64,000 bases of DNA, from the NCBI RefSeq assembly GCF_029961145.1, contig NZ_JASBRG010000007.1, positions 1,158,155-1,222,154 of the forward strand. Reading direction: 5' to 3'. Positions 1-8,523 of the stretch are shown one piece after another (position 1 is the stretch's first letter; each line of letters opens with the position of its first letter). The stretch comes from Pinibacter soli (GTDB lineage Bacteria > Bacteroidota > Bacteroidia > Chitinophagales > Chitinophagaceae). The translations under genes and the position numbers were made by a program. Under the pieces are notes generated by a model. That model ran no database searches. It was not told the DNA's origin and saw nothing but the letters and a program-made list of their open reading frames with translations.

Positions 1-192
1 CTGTGCACGATTGTCAACTACAACAGTAGAATCAAAAAAATACTTGAATGGCATGCCCCAGCCCGTTTCAGGATAGGCCGTTGTTAATTTATCCGACATT
101 GTTGAATCCCCTACGAGCCAGATCTTAATTTTCTTAGGCGGCAGATTAAAAGAGACCAGTGCGACTAAAAGTACGGCGAGAAGTTTGTTCAT
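1..192 (-). CDS. Rhamnogalacturonan acetylesterase-like SGNH hydrolase, N-terminal part (cut by window edge)
   Basis: Only the first 64 codons are present; the gene runs off the left edge. Translating the minus strand from the ATG at 192 gives a hydrophobic signal peptide, then KIWLVGDSTMSDK followed by YPETGWGMPFKYFF and VVDNRAQ. The GDSTM block is SGNH block I with the nucleophilic serine, and the YPETGWGM plus N-R-A pattern is typical of CE12 rhamnogalacturonan acetylesterases, which remove acetyl groups from the pectin RG-I backbone. It lies downstream of the SusC/SusD pair on the same strand but beyond a hairpin terminator at 417-463, so it may have its own promoter. The catalytic Asp/His end is not visible, so family assignment rests on the N-terminus alone. 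Confidence 0.8.
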   Translation of the reverse strand, partial: MNKLLAVLLVALVSFNLPPKKIKIWLVGDSTMSDKLTTAYPETGWGMPFKYFFDSTVVVDNRAQ

Positions 193-215
193 TATTTATG
201 GTTTATGTTTTACGA

Positions 216-245
216 ATTCAAAAGTAAAAAATCAAAAGTCAAAAT
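216..245. repeat. AAAAGT-word arm upstream of acetylesterase
   Basis: The run reads ATTCAAAAGTAAAAAATCAA and then AAGTCAAAAT. It is the same degenerate word family as the arms at 17627-17652, 19015-19040 and 46029-46109. No matching opposite arm is visible nearby, so it looks like a half element. Confidence 0.5.
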
Positions 246-416
246 CGTGCAACATCCGACTACAATAAATCAGGCGGCAATTATACAATATCGCTCAATA
301 AAGAACAAAAAGCACAAGAGTGCGACGCAAGAAAAGCTTAATATTTATTCTATTGTCTGGCCCATAATTGTTCTGCATTCAACAAGCACTATTTCTGTTA
401 AATCCTTTATGTTATA

Positions 417-463
417 AAACACCGACAAGCTAGTCAATTAAGACAAGCTTGCCGATGTTTTTT
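417..463. terminator. Bidirectional hairpin terminator after SusD
   Basis: The left arm (417-431) and right arm (445-460) pair as AAACACCGACAAGCT with AAGCTTGCCGATGTTT, allowing two G-U pairs, around a 13-base loop. A T-run follows on the plus side (458-463) and a shorter one on the minus side. It should end the minus-strand SusC/SusD transcript. Confidence 0.7.
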
Positions 464-492
464 CAAATAACTATATCAAGCCGGAAATCAGA

Positions 493-522
493 AACTAACT
501 CCTAATTTTTAACTCCTAGTTG
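493..522. repeat. TAGGAGTTA-word run at the SusD stop codon
   Basis: On the minus strand the SusD stop TAG is the first TAG of a run reading CTAGGAGTTAAAAATTAGGA and then GTTAG. The same word family follows the stop codons at 10550, 21059 and 26111. Confidence 0.5.
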
Positions 523-2171
523 TATCCTTTGTTTTGATAAAACTCGCTCTTGTTCGTTACTGCATCCAACTGTTTTTGCGGGATCGGACGCAAGGTATCA
601 TCCAGCGTAACATACACTGCAGCATCCGGATTCAGGTTTTGCGTTTTGATACGGTCAACCAATTTGCCGGTACGTTTTAAATCGAACCAACGCAATTGCT
701 CGCCGCCCAACTCTCTTGCTCTTTCATCTAAAATAAAATCGAGATTAACCTGTGCCGATGTGATCACCATATCATTTGTATGTCCCGGTAACGCAGCTCG
801 CTTTCTTACAACGTTAATGAAATAAGCCGCTGAGTCAAGATCACCTTGTTTGTATTTTGCTTCAGCTGCAATCAGATACATTTCTGCTAAGCGAATCACA
901 AATACATCTCTTGCACTTTGCGCTTCAGCCAAACTCGCACGGGTAGAATCTTTGAATTTGGAAAGAGAAACATAGAACAGGTTTTGCAAAAATCCACCAT
1001 TAGCCTTGTATACTTTTGTAGCATCATATACAGTATATTTTCTTGTTGCTATATCCTTGATTGTATCTGGAGTAGCCCAGCAAACAGTGTCGCCTATTTT
1101 GAAGCTGCCGCCTGCTTGATTGCATGTCCAAAGTGACTGGAACGAACCATTGTAACGTGAATCGAAATTTCTGTTAAACATTCTCAGATAAGACAGCGTT
1201 GGCATGTAGCGGTTGAAGGGACGGCCATTATTAATGTCGCGAATCAATACTGATTTATTCACCTGGTCATACACCATCAGGTACAAAAGGTGATCACTGT
1301 TTGAACCGCGTGAGTGACCATAAGGATAAGTCGGGGTTGTCATGTCATTGTAAGAAAGGTTGGTTGAATAATCAACTGCCCAGATCACTTCCTTGTTTTT
1401 GCCGGGGCCCATGTTGCCCATATTCCACAAATCAACATAGTTGGGAAGCAGGGAGAATCCGTAGTTTTTAATCACATCATTTGCCAAAGCAGCAGCTTGC
1501 ACATTCATACCGCGGGTCAAATACATTCTCGCTAAAAATGCTTTTGCAACAGGAAGTGTTGCGCGACCATAGTCGCTTGTTGTTGTTGGTAGATTGGCAA
1601 TAGCAAAATTCAAGTCGGTAAATATCTGGCGATAAAAACTATCAATCGGTGTGCGGTTTGCTGTTGTTTGCGCACCTGCAGAAGGAACGGTTGTAAAATG
1701 CACACCGCCCCATGTTTCTACAATGTGCCAGTAGTAGAAGGCACGAAGAAAACGCAATTCTCCTTCTCTCATTTTTTTCTGCGCATCGGTGTAGTCTGGC
1801 ACAGCAGCTATGCCTGCTATACCTGTGTTACACAGGTTGATGGCTGCATAAAAATTATCCCACTCAAGGTTAAGAGAGGCCGTATTACCACCTTGCAGGT
1901 TATTGTACTGTGTAAGTTGTGGATACACATCACCGCTTCCACTTGTCCAGATATCGGTACCCATTTCTGAAAGGCTCACGCCTTCTTCTTTTCCGTACCA
2001 GAAACGATCGTAACTGTAAGCGGCGGTTACCAGTGTTTCGAAACCTGCTGCATTATTAAAAACCGTTGCAGAGGTGGTTCCGCTCGGGTTATATTCTTGT
2101 AACTTTTTATTGCAGGCTGCAGTAATGACAGCCAGCGCAATGAAACATATATATAGATGATTCTTTTTCAT
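516..2171 (-). CDS. SusD/RagB family nutrient-binding outer membrane lipoprotein
   Basis: A 551-residue surface lipoprotein that would cap the SusC channel encoded immediately upstream. The start MKKNHLYICFIALAVITAAC ends in a lipobox cysteine at residue 20. A helix-rich TPR-like SusD body follows, with the usual features FLRAFYYWHIVETWG near residue 145, YLTRGMNVQAAALA near 215 and the conserved C-terminal FILDERARELGGEQLRWFDLKRTGKL near 480. Length is normal for the family. The gap to SusC is only 18 bases, so the two are co-transcribed. The ligand cannot be read from sequence; proximity to the CE12-type esterase suggests a pectic glycan. Confidence 0.95.
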   Translation of the reverse strand: MKKNHLYICFIALAVITAACNKKLQEYNPSGTTSATVFNNAAGFETLVTAAYSYDRFWYGKEEGVSLSEMGTDIWTSGSGDVYPQLTQYNNLQGGNTASLNLEWDNFYAAINLCNTGIAGIAAVPDYTDAQKKMREGELRFLRAFYYWHIVETWGGVHFTTVPSAGAQTTANRTPIDSFYRQIFTDLNFAIANLPTTTSDYGRATLPVAKAFLARMYLTRGMNVQAAALANDVIKNYGFSLLPNYVDLWNMGNMGPGKNKEVIWAVDYSTNLSYNDMTTPTYPYGHSRGSNSDHLLYLMVYDQVNKSVLIRDINNGRPFNRYMPTLSYLRMFNRNFDSRYNGSFQSLWTCNQAGGSFKIGDTVCWATPDTIKDIATRKYTVYDATKVYKANGGFLQNLFYVSLSKFKDSTRASLAEAQSARDVFVIRLAEMYLIAAEAKYKQGDLDSAAYFINVVRKRAALPGHTNDMVITSAQVNLDFILDERARELGGEQLRWFDLKRTGKLVDRIKTQNLNPDAAVYVTLDDTLRPIPQKQLDAVTNKSEFYQNKGYN

Positions 2172-2189
2172 AAATAACTTCTTAAATGT

Positions 2190-5100
2190 TTACAGATCAA
2201 TATTTAAACCTCCTACAACCAGTTTTGTCAACGGTCTGTCGAATGAACCGCTTCCTTCCGGATCGTAGTCTTTCACTTTAGACATTGTGAAGTAGTTCTT
2301 AGCACTTACATAAAACCGCAATGAACTAATGTGCCACTTGTCCGTCGTTTTGTGAGGAAGTGTGTAACCCAACGTGATGCTTCTTATTTTTACGAAGGAA
2401 CCATCTTTATATCCAAGTGTTGTTGCGAATGGCAAAGCTGCTCTTGATATTTTTGAGTTTGGTCTTGGATAATCATTTGTTGGATTTTCAGGTGTCCAGT
2501 AATTGACAACAGCTCCATTTTCGATTGCGTTCGGTTCGAATTTGTTTGCATAGTCAGAAACAAAAGTCTGGCCCTGTCTCGCAACAATGAACATGTTAAA
2601 ATCGAAGCCTTTGTATTTCAAATCGTTTCCAAAACCAATTGTATATCTTGGCACCGCTGATCCCACAACTTTTCTATCATTGTTTGCATCGATCTTTCCA
2701 TCCGGCTTGCCCCCAGGACCGCTAATATCCCGTACTCTGATGTCGCCCGGGTTGTATCCAAATGATTTAGCCAACGCAGAGTCAGCTGTTTGCCAGACAC
2801 CTATTTTATCATAATCATAAAATGATTTAACCGGAGAGCCAATAATCAGGCTGTTCGCGATATCACTTTGGCCGCCTACTAAGTCAACAATCTGTTCTTT
2901 GTTGTGCGTAAATGTCACTGTAGATGACCATGTGAAATTTTTATTCTCAATGTTCACACTTGACAAACCAAGCTCAATACCATTATTGCGTGTTTTACCA
3001 ACGTTTTGCACGATCGTAGAAAAACCTGAAGTAGTTGGCAACACTCTTGCCAGCAACAGGTCATGCGTTCTTGAATCATAGTAATCCAATGTACCTGTCA
3101 ATCTGTTTTTGAAAAAACCGAAATCAAACCCAAGGTTCAATGTGTTGGTCAGCTCCCATTTCAGATCAGGATTACCGGCACGTGGGTTAAATCCATAAGC
3201 CAGTGTGCTTTTATCGTTGTATTCATAAGGAATCAACATCAATACACTTTGCGTTGAGTAAGGCGGTACAGCGTAGTTTCCTGCAACGCCATAGCTTGCT
3301 CTTAATTTTAATTCAGAGAAGATGTGTTGGCCTTTCATGAAACTTTCATCGATAACGCGCCATCCCGCAGCAACAGAAGGGAAGTAGGCCCATCTGTTAG
3401 CTTCTGACAAAATGGATGACCCGTCTGCACGTATAGTCGCTGCCAGCAAATACTTGCCTGCGTAACTATAGTTTAAGCGAAGGGCACCTGATGCCAGGTT
3501 GCTTCCTATGTAATTGCTAGAGATCGAAACGTTAGCAGGATTGTTTTGCAACGCATAGAACGTTTGTCCCTGCAACAGCTGACCGGTACCTGAAGCCTGC
3601 GAACTATCTACCTTACTTGCTATATAGCTGGTTACACCCGTTACTTCAAAGCTATGTTTGTCGAACTTTTTCTGATAAGTGATAATGTTTTCCCAGATAA
3701 GATCCGTACCTAAAGCATTTGTCACTCTTGATAACGAACCGGAAGACAATGCACGGTCGATTGTGTTGGCACTTTCAAAGAACCCATTGCGTGAATTGCT
3801 ATTGGTTATACCAAGATTTGAGCGCAGCGTAAGACCTTGTATTGGTTTCCATTCTGCATAAGCAGTTGAAAGGATACGCGTGGTGTTTGTCTGGTTGATA
3901 TAGGCACCAGGCAACTCTTCCATTAATGGGTTGAACTGCGCACCATTGCCAGGATATTTTGCCAGCGTACCATCAGCATTATACGGTGTGTAGTAAGGCA
4001 ATACTTTATTGGCAACAGTTAGCACACCGTCCTGCCTTGAGTTGCCTTTGTAGTATGTCAACTGACTTTCCAATCCTACCTTAAATGTTTTAGCAAGCAT
4101 TTGTTCAATGTTCAAACGAACAGCGTACCTGTTTTGATAGTCATTGGAAAGAATACCTGTTTCTCTTAAATAGTCAACGGAGAAATAAACTTTTGTTCGT
4201 TCACTACCACCTGCAACACCAATATTATAGTCCTGCTGAGAACCGTTTTTGATCAAATATCCCGGCCAGTAGGTAGACACCCCGTTTTGCACTGCTGCCA
4301 GGTCTGCGGGACTTGTAAATACCTTTGGATCATCTGCTGGTGAGTTCCATACACCGGCAGTGCGATAGGCCTGGCGTTTGAGGTCAGCGAATTCAGGACC
4401 TGTCATTGGTTTAGGATATCCGGCTACCTGTGTCTGTCCATAGTATGCGCCGGCGCTTATATGCGGCTTTCCGCTGGTTCCTCTTTTTGTACTGATGATC
4501 ACCACACCATTCGCGCCTTTTGCGCCGAAGATGGCTGTAGATGATGCGTCCTTCAAAACTTCCATTGACTGAATGTCATTTGGATTAATATCCTGGTAGC
4601 TTGAGTACTGAATACCATCTACAATGAACAGCGGACCATTTTGTGCAAGGATGGAACGATTACCGCGAACAGTAATATTTACACCTGCACCTGCGGCACC
4701 ACTTGTTCTCACGATGTCAACACCCGGCATTTTACCCTGCACACTTTCCATTACGTTGTTACCAGCCACTTTCTTCACTTCTTCACCTTTAATGGAAACA
4801 ACGGCACCGGTAAGATCTTTCTTCTTTACCGAACCATAACCCACTACCACTACTTGTTCCAGCTCTTTTTTGTTGGTGACCATGGATACGTCTATGGTTG
4901 TTCTGCCGCCCACAGCTACTTCCTGCGCATCGTAGCCAATGAAGGAAAAAACCAGCACTGCATTATTATCTGCATTGATGGAATACAAGCCCTGCAAATT
5001 CGTGGAAACGCCTTTACTTTTGCCCTTGACCATAACGGAAACATTTGCGAGCGCCTCGCCTTTTTCATCGGTTACTTTACCGGTAATAATGCCTAATGGA

Positions 5101-5264
5101 TGATTTGAATTGGTTACGACAACATTCAAATGCCGGCTCAATTCAAAGGTAGGAGAAGCCAATGACACCAAAGGCACACATGCTGCCAACAGTAGGGCGC
5201 CTTTTCGTAGAAGGGGATTTGTATTACACAAATGCTCCCGCGCAATCGTTAGTAATGGTTTCAT
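2190..5264 (-). CDS. SusC/RagA family TonB-linked outer membrane transporter
   Basis: A 1024-residue TonB-dependent transporter, partner of the SusD at 516-2171. After a signal peptide (cleavage near residue 36) there is a carboxypeptidase-regulatory-like domain (about 60-135, GIITGKVTDEKGEALANVSV), then the TonB-box/plug boundary VVVGYGSVKKKDLTGAV and a plug with the SusC signature NPNDIQSMEVLKDASSTAIFGAKGANGV. The remaining ~780 residues form the 22-strand barrel and end in an aromatic-alternating strand. There is no N-terminal STN or FecR-interaction domain, so control is probably not by an anti-sigma system sensed through this protein. Start is ATG with an A/T-rich leader. Confidence 0.96.
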   Translation of the reverse strand: MKPLLTIAREHLCNTNPLLRKGALLLAACVPLVSLASPTFELSRHLNVVVTNSNHPLGIITGKVTDEKGEALANVSVMVKGKSKGVSTNLQGLYSINADNNAVLVFSFIGYDAQEVAVGGRTTIDVSMVTNKKELEQVVVVGYGSVKKKDLTGAVVSIKGEEVKKVAGNNVMESVQGKMPGVDIVRTSGAAGAGVNITVRGNRSILAQNGPLFIVDGIQYSSYQDINPNDIQSMEVLKDASSTAIFGAKGANGVVIISTKRGTSGKPHISAGAYYGQTQVAGYPKPMTGPEFADLKRQAYRTAGVWNSPADDPKVFTSPADLAAVQNGVSTYWPGYLIKNGSQQDYNIGVAGGSERTKVYFSVDYLRETGILSNDYQNRYAVRLNIEQMLAKTFKVGLESQLTYYKGNSRQDGVLTVANKVLPYYTPYNADGTLAKYPGNGAQFNPLMEELPGAYINQTNTTRILSTAYAEWKPIQGLTLRSNLGITNSNSRNGFFESANTIDRALSSGSLSRVTNALGTDLIWENIITYQKKFDKHSFEVTGVTSYIASKVDSSQASGTGQLLQGQTFYALQNNPANVSISSNYIGSNLASGALRLNYSYAGKYLLAATIRADGSSILSEANRWAYFPSVAAGWRVIDESFMKGQHIFSELKLRASYGVAGNYAVPPYSTQSVLMLIPYEYNDKSTLAYGFNPRAGNPDLKWELTNTLNLGFDFGFFKNRLTGTLDYYDSRTHDLLLARVLPTTSGFSTIVQNVGKTRNNGIELGLSSVNIENKNFTWSSTVTFTHNKEQIVDLVGGQSDIANSLIIGSPVKSFYDYDKIGVWQTADSALAKSFGYNPGDIRVRDISGPGGKPDGKIDANNDRKVVGSAVPRYTIGFGNDLKYKGFDFNMFIVARQGQTFVSDYANKFEPNAIENGAVVNYWTPENPTNDYPRPNSKISRAALPFATTLGYKDGSFVKIRSITLGYTLPHKTTDKWHISSLRFYVSAKNYFTMSKVKDYDPEGSGSFDRPLTKLVVGGLNIDL

Positions 5265-5759
5265 AATAGTAGTTGTTGTGGTATATATTAAAAAGCTTGA
5301 GTGAACTCATTGAGCTCTCTTATAACATCTTACTGGAACCGGAAAAAATGACGGAAGACAAACAGAAACGGAGATGAAACAATAATTCCATTTGTATTGT
5401 GCCTGGAATTTATTTCATGGCAAAAATTGTGATAACTAAGTTTTTGACTCAGGTCGATTGAAGAGATTTTCATTTTGGCAAACGTTATTTGATCCGCAGC
5501 TAAAAATACCAAAATCAAATATTTGCGCTAAGTGATGAGCGATATATTTGTACGCAAACGTTCCCGAAGAGAAAGAAGTAAAAAATGTATCCTCTCCTTC
5601 TCTGTAATAAAGAGAAGCTAATTTCCGATACCTAAATATGATGACAAGTAATAACATCGAAAAGCTGCACTAATCGCTTATAATCCATTAATTACCACTC
5701 AAAACTAAATGTCTATCTTGCAATTTCATTAACACAACTCAACATTACTTTTTACCAAC
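5265..5759. other. Divergent intergenic region between SusC and acyltransferase
   Basis: About 495 bases without a gene; short ORFs here lack coding character. It must hold the promoters of both the minus-strand SusC/SusD operon and the plus-strand acyltransferase. One good plus-strand promoter candidate is listed separately. I found no full minus-strand TAnnTTTG match. Confidence 0.6.
5523..5550 (+). promoter_or_regulatory. Candidate Bacteroidota-type promoter
   Basis: TTG at 5523-5525 and TATATTTG at 5543-5550 match the Bacteroidota sigma-70 consensus (TTG, ~17-23 bases, TAnnTTTG) with a 17-base spacer. It would give a leader of about 200 bases for the acyltransferase at 5760. An octamer with two free positions arises by chance in AT-rich DNA, so support is modest. 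Confidence 0.35.
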
Positions 5760-6911
5760 ATGAAGACGAATTCATTATCCGCAAAACCTCACTATGCCAT
5801 ACTGGATGGACTACGCGGCGTTGCAGCGCTTATGGTAGTTGCATTTCATCTGTGCGAGCCGCATTCAACCAGTCACCAGGATCAAATCATCAATCATGGT
5901 TATCTCGCAGTTGATTTTTTCTTTTTGCTTTCAGGGTTTGTAATTGGCTATGCCTACGACGATCGATGGGGAAAAATGACAACCGGAAATTTCTTTAAAC
6001 GACGGCTCGCAAGGCTTCAGCCTATGGTTATCATGGGAATGATCATCGGCGCGATCTGTTATTATTTCCAGGCATCTGCTGCTTTTCCGTTAATACAACA
6101 AACTCCGGTTTGGAAAATGCTTCTTATAATGCTGATCGGTTGCACTATGTTGCCGTTGCCTCCTTCTGCGGACATCCGCGGCTGGGCCGAAACATATACG
6201 CTTGACGGGCCAGCATGGTCATTATTTTTTGAGTATGTTGTCAACATTTTTTATGCGCTTGGCGCAAGAAAGCTTTCAAAAACAATTCTTTCTATCCTTG
6301 TTGGCTTATCAGCGGCGGCGTTGATACATCTTGCAGTAACGCAGGGTGATGTTATCGGCGGCTGGTCGCTGGACGCACCGCAATTGCGTATTGGATTTTG
6401 CAGGGTTATGTTTCCGTTCTTTGGCGGACTGTTATTGTTCCGTGTTGCTAAATTGCGCAATATCAAAAATGCATTTGTGTGGTGCAGCCTGCTGACCATT
6501 ATTGTGCTTGCAGCGCCAAGAATCGGCACAAAGGAACATTTATGGATGAATGGCTTATATGATTCCTTAAGCATCGTTTTGATCTTTCCTCTTATCATTT
6601 TCCTGGGCGCAAGTGGCGAAATACAAAGCAATGCGGGAAAGAAAATATGCAAGTTTCTCGGCGACATTTCTTATCCCATTTATATTACGCACTATCCACT
6701 TATTTACATTTATACGGCCTGGGTATCCGATAAAAAAATTCCGCTGAAGGAAGCCTACCCAGTGTCGGTATTGGTGTTTGTTTCTGCAGTGGCAATTGCC
6801 TACGCTTGTTTGAAATGGTACGATGAGCCGGTGAGAGCATGGCTGAATAGGAAAATGTTTGTGAAAACTCCAGCTAAAGTGACACAAGAAACAGAGGTGA
6901 CGGTGAAATAG
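5760..6911 (+). CDS. Acyltransferase family 3 (OafA/YrhL-type) membrane protein
   Basis: A 383-residue polytopic inner-membrane acyltransferase. It starts with the family signature YAILDGLRGVAALMVVAFHL (residues 12-31), in which the histidine is the likely catalytic base. About ten hydrophobic segments follow, with an RRLARLQP motif near residue 88. Such proteins move acetyl or other acyl groups to extracytoplasmic glycans, lipids or antibiotics; the acceptor cannot be deduced. The C-terminus is a short basic tail. The next gene on the strand, YqgE, is separated by a strong palindrome beginning five bases after the stop, so functional linkage is uncertain. Confidence 0.9.
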   Translation: MKTNSLSAKPHYAILDGLRGVAALMVVAFHLCEPHSTSHQDQIINHGYLAVDFFFLLSGFVIGYAYDDRWGKMTTGNFFKRRLARLQPMVIMGMIIGAICYYFQASAAFPLIQQTPVWKMLLIMLIGCTMLPLPPSADIRGWAETYTLDGPAWSLFFEYVVNIFYALGARKLSKTILSILVGLSAAALIHLAVTQGDVIGGWSLDAPQLRIGFCRVMFPFFGGLLLFRVAKLRNIKNAFVWCSLLTIIVLAAPRIGTKEHLWMNGLYDSLSIVLIFPLIIFLGASGEIQSNAGKKICKFLGDISYPIYITHYPLIYIYTAWVSDKKIPLKEAYPVSVLVFVSAVAIAYACLKWYDEPVRAWLNRKMFVKTPAKVTQETEVTVK

Positions 6912-6916
6912 ACGAA

Positions 6917-6972
6917 GCTAAACGCCTAACGCTAAATGCAAATATGCTTGCGTTTAGTGTTAGGCGTTTAGC
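6917..6972. repeat. Near-perfect 56-base palindrome after the acyltransferase
   Basis: The two halves read GCTAAACGCCTAAC... and its reverse complement, meeting at 6944-6945. Four of 29 paired positions differ, and three of these remain G-U pairs in a plus-strand transcript. The word GTTAGGCGTTTAGC followed by ATTAAGCATT recurs in the hairpin region at 36244-36318. There is no T-run after the stem, so a simple intrinsic terminator is not indicated. Confidence 0.75.
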
Positions 6973-7006
6973 ATTAAGCATTCCAAATTCTACTAGCTTT
7001 GCCCAT

Positions 7007-7462
7007 ATGAACGCAGGCACCATTTTACACAGCACACCCCTTCTTGACGATACTATTTTCGAAGACACTTCTATACTCATCACAGAACATAACGAAAAAG
7101 GTGCGATGGGTTTTGTGATCAACAAACTGTTTGATCGAAAGCTCAACGAACTGGAAGAGTTCAAACACATCAGGCCCTTCCCTCTACACGATGGCGGACC
7201 AGTGGACCGCGAACATCTTTTTTTCATCCACCAGCGACCAGACTTAATAAAAGACGGAACGTTGACTCACAACAACATTTACCTCGGCGGTGATTTTAAA
7301 ACTGCCGTGAAGCTGATCAATGATCGAACAATCACAGAAAAAGACGTCAAAATTTTCATCGGCTATTGTGGCTGGGATGCCAACGAACTAGAGGAAGAAA
7401 TTGCGGAAGGAAGCTGGGGAATCAGCGAAACAGAAACTTCATTTGATTTGACATTCTCGTAA
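7007..7462 (+). CDS. YqgE/AlgH family protein
   Basis: A 151-residue protein of the conserved YqgE/AlgH (DUF179) family, cytosolic and of unclear biochemical function. I take the ATG at 7007 (MNAGTILHSTPLLDDTIFED). An in-frame ORF reaches back to 6944, but that extension is translated from the palindrome and is not conserved-looking. Family hallmarks are LLDDTIFEDTSILITEHNEKG, the GFVINK block, GGPVDREHLFFIH and GYCGWDANELEEEI near residue 120. Length is slightly short of the usual ~180 residues, as is common in Bacteroidota. Confidence 0.92.
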   Translation: MNAGTILHSTPLLDDTIFEDTSILITEHNEKGAMGFVINKLFDRKLNELEEFKHIRPFPLHDGGPVDREHLFFIHQRPDLIKDGTLTHNNIYLGGDFKTAVKLINDRTITEKDVKIFIGYCGWDANELEEEIAEGSWGISETETSFDLTFS

Positions 7463-7467
7463 CTTCA

Positions 7468-8343
7468 TTATTTGGCACCTGCTTCTTCTTTGATTATTTC
7501 CTTAAACTTCATAAGCCGGTCGCCGATAAAAAATACATCAGGGTGCTTATTGAAATTTTCGGTATTAGTCCTGCGCCTTTCAATATCCGACTTATAATCA
7601 TTCAAAAGAGAAGCAAGATCTCCGCTTCTGCCATATATGTATGAGCCCATCGTCAAAGACTCCGTCAATTCAAAGTGTACGATCTTTTCCACATTAGGGC
7701 TTGCATCAATTTCCAGACAGTCCATCATAATTTTTTCAACGCATGGAAATACGTTCTCTGGAGAATCGCCATACCTGCCGAAATAATAGCCGTTTATAAA
7801 ATCATCCGTTGTTGGTTGGCGACCTTCGAGATAGTCAAACAAAGTAAAATCATAGTACTTGTTGAATTTCTCTGAAATAAAAACTGCCAAATACTTTCCT
7901 TCACCGCAATGAATACTTACACAATCTCCTTTTCTATACTTCACCAGTTTGCCTCTCACTTTATCAGGTGAGCCCTTTTTGATCCAATAATCTTTGGGCG
8001 GCGATATTATACCTTTACTAAACTCTCCTTTACGAAATGTACCGATTGCATTAAACTCGATTACTTTTTTAAACTCCTTATCCCAAATACAAAATCCGCT
8101 AACACCTATCAACTCTTCAACATGCTTCATCAAATCAGGTTTCGCACACTCAAAAGAATCTTTTCGTGTTTTCGAAAAATAGAAACTACCCTCATTAAAA
8201 AACTCATTGAACTCAGATGCTATAAGCTCATTCTTAAAATCTTCCTTTACGCCACAATAGACCCACTCTGAATCCGCTTGTCTCACCCAATCAACTTTGC
8301 CTATCGCTTTTTTATTTGCCTCGTAAATAAGTCTGGAATCCAT
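7468..8343 (-). CDS. Hypothetical protein, possibly Imm26-like
   Basis: A 291-residue cytosolic protein I do not recognise with confidence. I chose the ATG at 8343 (MDSRLIYEANKKAIGKVDWV); an upstream in-frame extension to 8400 looks unrelated. No signal peptide or membrane segment. The middle (about residues 130-190) has KYRKGDCVSIHCGEGKYLAV followed by FTLFDYLEG, which resembles the beta-barrel core of Imm26-type polymorphic-toxin immunity proteins. That is a weak visual match, and no toxin gene lies next to it. Its stop is six bases from the convergent YqgE stop. It is preceded by the hairpin at 8445-8509 and separated from the SRPBCC gene by about 170 bases. Confidence 0.65.
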   Translation of the reverse strand: MDSRLIYEANKKAIGKVDWVRQADSEWVYCGVKEDFKNELIASEFNEFFNEGSFYFSKTRKDSFECAKPDLMKHVEELIGVSGFCIWDKEFKKVIEFNAIGTFRKGEFSKGIISPPKDYWIKKGSPDKVRGKLVKYRKGDCVSIHCGEGKYLAVFISEKFNKYYDFTLFDYLEGRQPTTDDFINGYYFGRYGDSPENVFPCVEKIMMDCLEIDASPNVEKIVHFELTESLTMGSYIYGRSGDLASLLNDYKSDIERRRTNTENFNKHPDVFFIGDRLMKFKEIIKEEAGAK

Positions 8344-8444
8344 TTTTCTATTTATGCACTCAATATAGCAACTTTCGAAGAGAGAGCACTCAGATGACAC
8401 AGATTTGACTGGTTTGCGCTGATTTTTTCGCGCAGCAGGAAATT

Positions 8445-8523
8445 AGTTGAAAGTTGAAAATGAGTTGTTCGATCAGGCTTTCTTTCTTCATTCTCAACTT
8501 TCAATTTTCAATTTTCAATTCTT
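8445..8523. repeat. TTGAAAAT-word inverted repeat at the SRPBCC stop codon
   Basis: The left arm (8445-8464, AGTTGAAAGTTGAAAATGAG) pairs with the segment near 8488-8509 at 17 of 20 positions. The right arm continues as tandem TTTTCAA words to 8520. On the minus strand the SRPBCC stop TGA (8515-8517) is part of the arm. Confidence 0.65.

Larger units (their letters stand above)
193..515. other. Intergenic region between SusD and the acetylesterase
   Basis: No credible gene. It holds a hairpin terminator (417-463), a TAGGAGTTA-type word run at the SusD stop codon (493-522) and an AAAAGT-type word run (216-245) that begins 24 bases upstream of the acetylesterase ATG. The remainder is AT-rich leader in which I could not identify a convincing TTG / TAnnTTTG promoter pair. 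Confidence 0.6.

Noticed and set aside
205-417. Open frame of 70 codons in the left intergenic region
   Set aside because: It translates AAAAGT-word repeat DNA, has no recognisable features and ends at the terminator stem.
4641-5096. 151-codon open frame opposite the SusC gene
   Set aside because: It lies entirely antisense to a well-supported gene and has no domain; typical shadow frame.
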